A DNA stretch of 7,654 nt, taken from contig JAFRBA010000185.1 in the NCBI GenBank assembly GCA_017405115.1, positions 1 to 7,654 on the forward strand, read 5' to 3'. The notes below the pieces were generated by a model, which was given only the letters and a program-made list of their open reading frames with translations, did not search any database and had not been told where the DNA came from. Position 1 is the stretch's first letter; each line of letters begins with the position of its first letter. Both the position numbers and the translations under genes were made by a program. Positions 1-4,950 of this stretch are shown in pieces. The DNA is from Kiritimatiellia bacterium (lineage in GTDB: Bacteria > Verrucomicrobiota > Kiritimatiellia > RFP12 > UBA1067).

Positions 1-119
1 AGCCTCTCGAGCAGCGTCGACGCGCCCATCTTCGGGTGCTCGGCGCGCATGGCCTGGATGTCGACGGCCAGGTCGGCGTCGATCCTGCGGCTCGTGCCCA
101 GGTCGGAGCGCTGCTTGGG
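1..119 (-). pseudogene. Fragment of a second, related DDE transposase gene
   Basis: Read on the minus strand from base 119, this stretch is open for 39 codons. It aligns without gaps to residues 76-114 of the intact transposase encoded at 934-2187, with 22 of 39 residues identical, including the run AMRAEHPKMGA. This part of the family lies between the N-terminal helix-turn-helix domains and the catalytic core. Homology runs up to the transposon end at base 120 and stops there, so the 5' part of this gene is missing on this side. The rest continues off the left edge of the window, so whether the catalytic core survives cannot be seen. The divergence shows it is a cousin of the intact gene and not a recent copy. 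The orientation is opposite to that of the neighbouring operon. I see no matching N-terminal half to the right of the transposon. Confidence 0.8.
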
Positions 120-183
120 TGTAGAACGACAGATTAGCTCAGCCGTTTTCCGCTGATTTGCGACAGATTCAATAACATGTCAC
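120..183 (+). repeat. Left transposon end with two transposase-site repeats
   Basis: The terminus reads TGTAGAACGACAGATT at 120-135. A second copy of the core CGACAGATT lies at 161-169, inside CGACAGATTCAATAACATG (161-179), which is found exactly inverted at the right end. The two core copies start 34 bp apart. They are probably transposase-binding sites, by analogy with the multi-site ends of IS21, Mu and Tn7. Confidence 0.8.
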
Positions 184-203
184 GCCGCGTCGATTTACAT
201 AAT

Positions 204-232
204 CTGACGCCTGGCCGCCCATGCGCTATGCT
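204..232 (+). promoter_or_regulatory. Candidate promoter of the transposition operon
   Basis: A CTGACG box at 204-209 matches 4 of 6 bases of the sigma-70 -35 consensus. It is followed by a 17-bp spacer and a TATGCT -10 box at 227-232, also 4 of 6. Transcription would start near base 239, giving a leader of about 90 nt that contains both hairpins at 253-316. It lies just inside the left end, so expression would not depend on the insertion site. Identification rests on consensus match only. Confidence 0.45.
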
Positions 233-252
233 CTTCCCGTAACGTAAGAGCC

Positions 253-316
253 GGGGCGGCGCACAAGCCTGGCAGCACAACGCCGCCCCTCCGAAGATCC
301 GGGCATCTGCGCCCGG
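253..316 (+). promoter_or_regulatory. Two leader hairpins before the first transposon gene
   Basis: The first hairpin has a perfect 9-bp stem, GGGGCGGCG (253-261) with CGCCGCCCC (281-289), and a 19-nt loop. The second has a perfect 6-bp stem, CCGGGC (299-304) with GCCCGG (311-316), and a 6-nt loop. The ribosome binding site GGAAGG (315-320) of the gene starting at 329 shares its first two bases with the second stem, so folding would partly mask it. Transposons often use such leaders to block translation of transcripts entering from outside. That role is inferred here. Confidence 0.5.
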
Positions 317-328
317 AAGGCGGTTAGA

Positions 329-847
329 ATGCTACGCGACTGCGACCCCGAGCGCAAGACCTCGGACAAGGTCTGCCCGAAGTGCGGGACGGCCGGCAAC
401 TACTCCGGCCACGGCAGCTATAAGAGATGGTTCGACGACGGATCCGGCGCCAGGCGAGTGCGCGTCAACCGCGTGAAGTGCTTGAGCTGCGGCAAGACCC
501 ACGCGCTCATCTGGCACGACATGGTTCCCTACAAGCTGCGCTCGGAAGGGTTCCACCTGAGGTCGTTCCGCTCGTGGGCGGAGGGGATGTCGATGCGCTT
601 GCTCATGGCGTCGACGAAGGTGGCCAAAACTTCGCTGAGGCGGATGCTGTCGCACGTCGGGTCCAGGATCTCGCTCATGCTGGCCAGGCCGCCGGACAGG
701 GCCCCGTTGGCGGCGGCGATTGCCGGGACGGGCGACGCGGAGCTCTCGTCGGCGCACCTCGCCCGGTTCGGCCGGATGCTCGCGGAGAGCGCCAATTCCC
801 GGAACATCCCGCAGGCGTGCGCCCCGCCGGCGGGGCGCACCACATAA
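329..847 (+). CDS. DUF6431-type zinc-ribbon protein, transposon accessory
   Basis: This 172-residue protein has an N-terminal zinc ribbon made of C16-P-K-C19 and C51-L-S-C54. Between the pairs is a YSGHGSYKR segment, and after them comes THALIWHDMVPYK. This is the pattern of DUF6431 proteins, which are commonly encoded beside rve transposases and ATPases in mobile elements. Residues 75-120 are basic and helical in character and may form a DNA-binding helix-turn-helix. The likely role is binding transposon ends, target or operator DNA, but no biochemical function is established that I can cite. The ATG at 329 is preceded by GGAAGG at 315-320 with an 8-base gap. The last residues, APPAGRTT, are encoded within a long DNA palindrome, so the C-terminus may be dictated by that structure. 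It is the first gene of the operon and ends 86 bases before the transposase start. Confidence 0.7.
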   Translation: MLRDCDPERKTSDKVCPKCGTAGNYSGHGSYKRWFDDGSGARRVRVNRVKCLSCGKTHALIWHDMVPYKLRSEGFHLRSFRSWAEGMSMRLLMASTKVAKTSLRRMLSHVGSRISLMLARPPDRAPLAAAIAGTGDAELSSAHLARFGRMLAESANSRNIPQACAPPAGRTT

Positions 848-912
848 CCCGGCGTCTGGCGCCGGTAATCCGCCCGGGCTACCCTCCATTCACCGCGCGC
901 ACGGTGGCGCGC
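817..912 (+). promoter_or_regulatory. Palindrome and hairpin cluster before the transposase gene
   Basis: Bases 817-840 are a perfect 24-bp palindrome with half-site GTGCGCCCCGCC, spanning the last codons of the zinc-ribbon gene. Two further hairpins follow: CCGGCG (849-854) with CGCCGG (860-865) around a 5-nt loop, and GCGCGC (895-900) with GCGCGC (907-912) around a 6-nt loop. None has a T-run, so simple intrinsic termination is unlikely. They could slow transcription, limit read-through or shield the transposase ribosome binding site at 921-927, or form a protein-binding site. The function is inferred. Confidence 0.5.
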
Positions 913-920
913 ACGACGGT

Positions 921-927
921 GAGGAGG
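921..927 (+). promoter_or_regulatory. Ribosome binding site that fixes the TTG transposase start
   Basis: GAGGAGG is a near-perfect anti-16S match, 6 bases before TTG 934. It decides the start of the transposase: the reading frame is open far upstream, but neither GTG 919 nor ATG 427 has a comparable site. Confidence 0.75.
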
Positions 928-933
928 TCCGTT

Positions 934-2187
934 TTGGACAAGTCCGACAAGGAAAGGCTTGCAATCGCGCACGTCAAGCTGGGGTTGATATCGCCCCTGC
1001 TCAACGGCACATACCCTGATGCCAGCAAGGCAGCGTACCGCAGGCGCGTGGCCGAGGTGCCGGTCGAGATGCCGAACGGCACGACCGCGAGGTTCAAGCC
1101 GGCGACGCTGGCCACCTGGGAGCACCGCTACCGCAAGTCGGGGTTCGACGCCCTTGTTGACAAGGGGCGCGGGGACTGCGGGAAGAGCCGCAGCATCGAC
1201 GACGACCTGGGCGAGGAGATCGAGGCGATGCGCGCCGAGCACCCCAAGATGGGCGCGCAGATGGTGATCGACGCGCTGGTCGCCCAGGGCTCCATGTGCG
1301 CGGGCGAGATATCGGTGCGCACGATGCAGCGCTGGTTCTCCGCCCACCCGCTGCCGGGAGAAGGGGCCGAGGCCAAGGACCGCCGCGCGTTCGAGGCCGC
1401 GCACGCCAACGACATGTGGCAGGCCGACACGCTGTACGGACCGTACGTGGCGCGCCCGAAGAAGCAGCGCGCCTACCTGCAGGCGGTGATCGACGACAAG
1501 TCCCGCAAGGTGGTCGCCGCGCGCTTCGTGGCGGCCGACAGCGCCGCGGAGTTCCAGCGCACGCTGCGACGCGCGGTCGCGACGCACGGGATCCCGTCGG
1601 CCCTTTATGTCGACAATGGCGCCCCTTACAAGAACGGCCAGCTCGCGCTCATATGCGGCAACTTGGGCTGCGCGCTGATCCACGCGCCCGTGAGGGACGG
1701 GGCCTCCAAGGGGAAGATCGAGCGCCTTAACCGCACGATCCGCATGCAGTGCCTCTCCTGCCTGCCCGAAGGCGCGTGCGATTCGCTCGACTCGCTCAAC
1801 GACGCGCTTTCCGCCTGGGTGCTCGCGTACAACTCCCGCATCCACTCGGCCACGCGCAAGGCCCCCTCCGACTCGTTCGCCGAGGACGGCGCGTGGGTGC
1901 GCTACGTCGAAGACGGCGACGCGCTCGACGAGGCGTTCCGCAACTCGGTCAGGCGCAAGGTGGCCAAGGACGCCACCGTGCGCGTCGACGGCACGCTCTA
2001 CGACGCCCCGATGGGCTGCATCGGCGAGAGGCTCGAGGTGCGCTACACGCCGGGGGACCCGCTCGACGTGTGGATGGTGCTCGGGGACGGATCGCGCGTG
2101 CGCATCGCGCCCACCGACAAGCAGGGGAACGCGCACGCGAAGCGCAAGAAGAGCCACATCGACTACGCGGCGCAAGGGGGCGAGTAG
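934..2187 (+). CDS. DDE (rve/Mu-type) transposase of the transposon
   Basis: This 417-residue enzyme should cut the transposon ends and join them to target DNA. N-terminal residues 1-130 resemble tandem helix-turn-helix domains, with ATLATWEHRYRKSGFDAL at about 57-74, and would bind the end repeats. The integrase core carries the metal-binding triad D165 (QADTLY), D227 (YVDNG) and E263 (GKIERLNR), with the classic 35 residues between the second aspartate and the glutamate. Residues from about 335 on, including TVRVDGTLYDAP and LEVRYTPGDP, look like the Mu-transposase C-terminal beta-barrel, where relatives contact their ATPase. TTG 934 is chosen because of the GAGGAGG at 921-927. The stop lies 2 bases before the ATPase start, implying coupled translation. 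The catalytic residues are complete, so it is probably active. It is closest in layout to the TniA, TnsB, IstA and MuA group; the exact family is not resolved. Confidence 0.9.
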   Translation: MDKSDKERLAIAHVKLGLISPLLNGTYPDASKAAYRRRVAEVPVEMPNGTTARFKPATLATWEHRYRKSGFDALVDKGRGDCGKSRSIDDDLGEEIEAMRAEHPKMGAQMVIDALVAQGSMCAGEISVRTMQRWFSAHPLPGEGAEAKDRRAFEAAHANDMWQADTLYGPYVARPKKQRAYLQAVIDDKSRKVVAARFVAADSAAEFQRTLRRAVATHGIPSALYVDNGAPYKNGQLALICGNLGCALIHAPVRDGASKGKIERLNRTIRMQCLSCLPEGACDSLDSLNDALSAWVLAYNSRIHSATRKAPSDSFAEDGAWVRYVEDGDALDEAFRNSVRRKVAKDATVRVDGTLYDAPMGCIGERLEVRYTPGDPLDVWMVLGDGSRVRIAPTDKQGNAHAKRKKSHIDYAAQGGE

Positions 2188-2189
2188 GC

Positions 2190-2993
2190 ATGTTCGAGCG
2201 TTTCTACAACCTGGCCTACAACCCGTTCTCCAAGACGCTGAAGGCGTCGGACGCCTACGGGACGGAGGACATCCGCGAGGTGCACGCGCGCCTCGACCAC
2301 CTCGCCCGCACGGGCGGGATAGGGCTCGTCACGGCGGACCCCGGCATGGGCAAGACCTTCGCCGTGCGCACGTGGGTCGCGGGGCAGAACCCCAACACGA
2401 CCAAATGCGTCTATACCTGCCTCTCGACGGTCTCCGGCATGGAGTTCTACCGGCAGCTGTGCCTGGAGCTGGGAATCTCGCCGGCGTTCAAGAAGGTCGA
2501 CATGTTCCGGGACCTGCAATCGCACCTGCGCTACCTGGCGCTCGAGAAGCGCGTCAAGGTGACGGTGGTGCTCGACGAGGCGCATTACCTGTCGTCGTCG
2601 ATCCTGCAGGACCTCAAGATGCTCACGAACTTCGACATGGACTCGCGCGACTGCTTCTCCTGCGTCCTCGTCGGGCAGTCGGTGCTCGTGCAGTACCTGA
2701 CCCGCCAGCCCTACGAGGCGCTGCGCCAGCGGCTCGTCGTGAGCTACCAGATGGCGGGCCTCGACGAGGCCCAGGCCGGCGATTACGTGCGCGACATGCT
2801 GCGGCGCGCGGGCGGCGACCCCGCGCTGTTCGACGACGCGGCCATCGCCTCGGCCTACGGCGCGTGCGGAGGCTCGATCCGCCAGCTGAACAACATCGTC
2901 GTGAACGCCATGATGATCGGCGCGCAAAACGGGATGCGCCACATCGACGCGGGCACCGTGCTCAAGGCGATCGAGGAGGTGTCCCTGCGATGA
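2190..2993 (+). CDS. AAA+ ATPase, transposition target-selection partner
   Basis: The protein has 267 residues. It begins MFERFYNLAYNPFSK, typical of ExeA/TniB/TnsC-like ATPases encoded beside transposases. Walker A is ADPGMGKT (residues 49-56, with K55 and T56), and Walker B is VTVVLDEAH, with D129 and E130 for magnesium and catalysis. A sensor-like VLVGQS and an arginine-containing ALRQRL follow, and the C-terminal helices (GSIRQLNNIV) form the usual AAA lid. By analogy with TnsC, MuB and IstB it would polymerise on DNA with ATP, mark target sites and stimulate the transposase. The first glycine of the usual Walker A GxxxxGK is alanine here, which some members of this group tolerate. The start ATG 2190 follows GGGGGCGAG, which lies inside the end of the transposase gene. 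Its stop overlaps the next start in ATGA, so the two are translationally coupled. Confidence 0.9.
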   Translation: MFERFYNLAYNPFSKTLKASDAYGTEDIREVHARLDHLARTGGIGLVTADPGMGKTFAVRTWVAGQNPNTTKCVYTCLSTVSGMEFYRQLCLELGISPAFKKVDMFRDLQSHLRYLALEKRVKVTVVLDEAHYLSSSILQDLKMLTNFDMDSRDCFSCVLVGQSVLVQYLTRQPYEALRQRLVVSYQMAGLDEAQAGDYVRDMLRRAGGDPALFDDAAIASAYGACGGSIRQLNNIVVNAMMIGAQNGMRHIDAGTVLKAIEEVSLR

Positions 2994-3181
2994 CGTGCCC
3001 GATGGAGTCGCTTCCCGAGTTCTATAGCGAACACTGGGACGTCGAGTCCCTTTGCGCGATGTCGAACTGCGTGGAATGCACTGCCGAGCCGGGCGAGGGG
3101 ATCCTGTGGCATCTTGCCTGCCCGCCGCCCGACGACACTCCGAGCGTCATCGCCGGAGACTACGACGACATACCTTTCTAA
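2990..3181 (+). CDS. Small acidic cysteine protein, last gene of the transposon
   Basis: I do not recognise this 63-residue protein. It starts at ATG 2990, overlapping the ATPase stop as ATGA, with a strong GAGGAGG at 2973-2979 ten bases upstream, so translation is well supported. It is acidic, has five cysteines (C3, C22, C27, C30, C44) including a CVEC pair, and ends in the acidic tail DYDDIPF. The C22-C27-C30-C44 spacing could hold a metal, but the pattern is not a textbook zinc finger. No signal peptide or membrane segment is seen. It lies inside the transposon ends and before the terminator, so it belongs to the element. Possible roles are a regulator of transposition, an assembly or target-choice factor, or cargo. 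Its small size argues against a TniQ/TnsD equivalent. Confidence 0.7.
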   Translation: MTCPMESLPEFYSEHWDVESLCAMSNCVECTAEPGEGILWHLACPPPDDTPSVIAGDYDDIPF

Positions 3182-3188
3182 GCGCAAC

Positions 3189-3218
3189 GGAGGCGGCCAT
3201 AGAGCCGCCCTCCTCTTT
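3189..3218 (+). terminator. Rho-independent terminator of the transposon operon
   Basis: GGAGGCGGC (3189-3197) pairs with GCCGCCCTCC (3204-3213) around a 6-nt loop, with one bulged C, and is followed by TCTTT. It begins 8 bases after the last stop codon and sits just inside the right end, so it would stop operon transcripts from leaving the element. The T-run is short, so termination may be incomplete. Confidence 0.7.
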
Positions 3219-3272
3219 GTGTCATGTTATTGAATCTGTCGTTAGGCTGTTGCGACAATTTGTCGTTCAACA
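3219..3272 (-). repeat. Right transposon end with two transposase-site repeats
   Basis: Read from base 3272 inward, the terminus is TGTTGAACGACAAATT (3272-3257). The inner site CGACAGATTCAATAACATG (3241-3223) is identical over 19 bases to the left inner site, and the match continues as 22 of 23. The two cores start 24 bp apart, against 34 bp on the left. Bases 3253-3265 also form the small palindrome CGACAA-T-TTGTCG, so the outer right site could be bound on either strand. Confidence 0.8.
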
Positions 3273-3411
3273 GTCAGGCAGTGTCGCTTGTCTTTTCCTT
3301 GAAGTCTTGTGGCGCATGTTCGAGGATGCGCGGGACGGCCGCGAGTTGCCTGTGCCTGTTCGAGTCCGCGCCCCGGGCGGATCGGATGTCTCTATGTGCG
3401 GGGCGGGGCGT
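3273..3411. other. Spacer between the transposon and the IS110 gene
   Basis: These 139 bases lie between the right transposon end and the IS110 transposase stop. They probably include the downstream end of the IS110 element, whose border I cannot place because IS110 elements lack obvious terminal inverted repeats. On the minus strand the IS110 frame stays open for 45 codons after its TAG stop, to a TGA at 3276-3274 that abuts the transposon end. I recognise no gene in it. Confidence 0.4.
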
Positions 3412-4563
3412 CTATGCGGCAGCCCCCTCTCCTCGCTGCTCATCCTGCACCTGGAACCCGATGACCCAGATCCAGCGGACGAGCTCGTTCACCACGGCGA
3501 CCTTGGCCTTGTTCGCGTTCTTGTGCCTCTCGGCGGTCAGGTGCGAGTAGCGCCCGTAGAGGCGCTCGCTGGCGCGCGCCGCGATCGACTGGCAGGCGGC
3601 CGAGGGCTCCGCGCCCTTCGGCACGGCCTTCTTGCCCGACTTCCACGTCGCGATGCCCGAGTAGCCCTCCACGAGCGCTCGCCGGAGATACCTGTCGCCC
3701 GCCTTGGTGATCTTTCCGTGCTTGCCGCTCTCTCCGCTCGAGCCGTCGGCCGGCACCGTGCCCAGCCAGCACGACACCTTGCGCCCGGACCCGAAGCGGG
3801 AGAAGTCGCCGATCTCCACGCGGGCGAGGATCGCGTTCTCCACCTCCATGCCCTTCAGGCACGTGAGCGCGTCCACGTAGGGCCTGTGCTCGGGCCGGGC
3901 GGCCAGCTCGCGGACTTCCGCCTTCAGCGCCTTGGCCTCCTGGCAGGCTTCGCGCACCTGGCGGCGGTACGCCGCGAAGGCCCTCTCGGCCGAGGGCTCG
4001 GCGAAGCTTATGGAGTCGAGCCACTTCTCGAAGTCGCGGGTCCAGGCCTTCTTCGGCCTGCCGGCCCCGGTCCTCTCGTCCCACACGCGGCCGTGCCGCA
4101 GCAGGAACATCAGCAGGCGCTGCTTGGCGTGCTTGGCGGCGTCGACCGCGACGCGGTAGCAGCGCACCAGGTCGCGCTCCGCCTCGGTCTTCTCGTCGGG
4201 GACCCAGACCACGCTGTAGCCGGAGTCGGGGTTGGCGATCTCGCGGCGTATGGCGCGCGCGTCGAGTTTGTCGCACTTCTGCTTCTTGTCCTTGGTCGAC
4301 CTCGGCAGCGTGGAGACCGCGATCACGTCGCAGTCGAACCCGAGCTCCCGCAGCCCGCGCGCCAGCACGAATCCGGTGCAGCCCGACTCGTATGCGCAGT
4401 ATAGCGGCTGAGGCAGAGCCTCGAGCCATTCCGCGACGTCGGCCGCAGTCGGGCTGTTGCCGAACGAGCGGCCGAACACCTCGCCCGTCTCCACGTCTAT
4501 TGCGCTCGCCTCTATCGAGCGAGCGTGCACGTCCATTCCGACATAGGTGGTATACTTGCGCAT
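3412..4563 (-). CDS. IS110-family DEDD transposase (recombinase)
   Basis: This intact 383-residue enzyme belongs to the IS110 family, whose members recombine a circular DNA form into targets using a structured noncoding RNA. The N-terminal RuvC-like domain has the DEDD set D11 (VGMDVHA), E59 (YESG), D98 and D101 (KCDKLDARAI). The C-terminal Tnp2 domain has TVPADGSSGESGKHG, with the catalytic serine expected at S275 or S276, and then KITKAGDRYLRRALVEG. A helical linker fills residues 125-225. The length is normal for the family, and both domains are complete. The VGMDVHARSI start resembles the IS110 rather than the IS1111 subgroup; this is a judgement from motif style. The ATG at 4563 is preceded by AAGGAAGG about ten bases upstream. 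That site can fold into GGAAG-GGG-CTTCC, which may restrain translation. It is oriented opposite to both the transposon operon and the surface-protein gene. Confidence 0.92.
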   Translation of the reverse strand: MRKYTTYVGMDVHARSIEASAIDVETGEVFGRSFGNSPTAADVAEWLEALPQPLYCAYESGCTGFVLARGLRELGFDCDVIAVSTLPRSTKDKKQKCDKLDARAIRREIANPDSGYSVVWVPDEKTEAERDLVRCYRVAVDAAKHAKQRLLMFLLRHGRVWDERTGAGRPKKAWTRDFEKWLDSISFAEPSAERAFAAYRRQVREACQEAKALKAEVRELAARPEHRPYVDALTCLKGMEVENAILARVEIGDFSRFGSGRKVSCWLGTVPADGSSGESGKHGKITKAGDRYLRRALVEGYSGIATWKSGKKAVPKGAEPSAACQSIAARASERLYGRYSHLTAERHKNANKAKVAVVNELVRWIWVIGFQVQDEQRGEGAAA

Positions 4564-4565
4564 CG

Positions 4566-4730
4566 GGAAGCCCCTTCCTTGTTTGTGGCTCTGACAGCCA
4601 GGTTGTTAAGAGGCTTCCGATGTTAACCCACGCGCCTAGAATAGGCTAATTGTTAACAAGCGGGGCTTCCTTTCCTGCCCGTCTCACGATGGGCATATTG
4701 TCTTGGATGCGCCTTTCCAGCAAGACCCAT
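4566..4730 (-). ncRNA. Candidate bridge RNA region of the IS110 element
   Basis: IS110-subgroup elements are known to encode their bridge RNA in the noncoding end upstream of the transposase, in the same sense. Here that flank can form several stem-loops. One is ATGG/CCAT plus GTCTTG/CAAGAC with an asymmetric internal loop (4689-4730). GCCTA/TAGGC with a 3-nt loop (4634-4646) sits between two GTTAAC copies at 4622-4627 and 4652-4657. TGGCT/AGCCA (4586-4600) is a third. A longer pairing of GGAAGCCCC (4566-4574) with GGGGCTTCC (4662-4670) could close the last two. Stem-loops with internal loops are the form of target- and donor-binding loops. I have not shown that any loop matches the flanking DNA, so this is a positional and structural inference. 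Confidence 0.4.
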
Positions 4731-4851
4731 GCATGCAGCTTCGTGAATCCGAAGTGCCTATCCCCTTCGATGCGCCACTACTCCATCCCCGTCCACTGCC
4801 TATCCGTTTGTTGCCACTCATACGTCACTTTTCACAGAATATTGCACAATT

Positions 4852-4891
4852 TTGACAGTCAGTGTCAATCGCATGGCAGCGGCGCTACAAT
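4852..4891 (+). promoter_or_regulatory. Promoter and operator-like dyad of the surface-protein gene
   Basis: TACAAT at 4886-4891 matches the -10 consensus at 5 of 6 bases. There is no good -35 at 17 bp. Instead the perfect dyad TTGACA-GTCAG-TGTCAA (4852-4868) ends at the place where the -35 should be. A weak -35 next to a dyad is typical of promoters that need an activator, or that are blocked by a repressor. The predicted start near 4898 gives a leader of about 50 nt. The consensus-like TTGACA is 28 bp from the -10, too far to serve as its -35. Confidence 0.4.
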
Positions 4892-4938
4892 TGTAAAGTT
4901 AAAACGCATAACTAGCAGCATTTCGGATTAGGCGTTTT

Positions 4939-4943
4939 GGGAG
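4939..4943 (+). promoter_or_regulatory. Ribosome binding site that selects GTG 4951
   Basis: GGGAG lies 7 bases before GTG 4951 but only 1 base before the in-frame GTG 4945, so it supports 4951 as the start. An in-frame TAA at 4909-4911 excludes a longer protein. Confidence 0.6.
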
Positions 4944-4950
4944 CGTGCGC

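Larger units (their letters stand above)
120..3272 (+). mobile_element. Tn7/Mu/IS21-like transposon with four genes
   Basis: The two ends are inverted copies of each other, begin TGT and end ACA, and bracket four plus-strand genes (zinc-ribbon protein, DDE transposase, AAA+ ATPase, small cysteine protein) and a terminator. The outer 16 bases match at 14 positions. A second, inner inverted repeat is identical over 19 bases. Two sites per end, a DDE transposase with a Mu-type C-terminal barrel and a following ATPase are the known layout of Tn7, Mu, IS21 and Tn5053 relatives. No direct target duplication is visible: the 5 bases before the left end are TTGGG and those after the right end are GTCAG. 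This could mean later rearrangement, recombination between two copies, or a boundary error of a few bases. No resistance or other obvious cargo is present unless the last small gene is one. Confidence 0.85.
3412..4740 (-). mobile_element. IS110-family insertion sequence, borders approximate
   Basis: The element consists of the intact transposase gene plus a structured 5' noncoding flank. IS110 elements normally carry no long terminal inverted repeats and make little or no target duplication, so the borders given are minimal on the left and estimated on the right, from the end of the stem-loop-rich region near 4730. The left border could extend to 3273. Comparison with an empty site would fix both. 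Confidence 0.6.

Noticed and set aside
427..933. Upstream extension of the transposase frame to ATG 427, or a -1 frameshift fusion of the zinc-ribbon protein with the transposase
   Set aside because: The frame is open by GC bias, no in-phase slippery heptamer was found in the overlap, and TTG 934 has a near-perfect ribosome binding site.
529..2175. Long minus-strand open frame opposite the transposase
   Set aside because: It is a GC-rich shadow of a gene with clear catalytic motifs on the plus strand and has no recognisable domain.
115..3277. A 5-bp target site duplication flanking the transposon
   Set aside because: TTGGG on the left and GTCAG on the right do not match, and shifting the borders by a base or two does not create a match.
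4646..4777. Minus-strand open stretch of 43 codons (FGFTKLHAWVLLERRIQDN) that reads like a protein
   Set aside because: It has no start codon of its own and overlaps the candidate bridge RNA region. It could be a remnant of an interrupted gene, but nothing supports that beyond appearance.
4650..4931. 93-codon plus-strand open frame before the adhesin
   Set aside because: It has no ribosome binding site, no recognisable motif, and overlaps both the structured IS110 flank and the adhesin promoter.
4945..4947. GTG 4945 as the adhesin start
   Set aside because: The ribosome binding site would be only 1 base away, whereas GTG 4951 has the normal 7-base gap.
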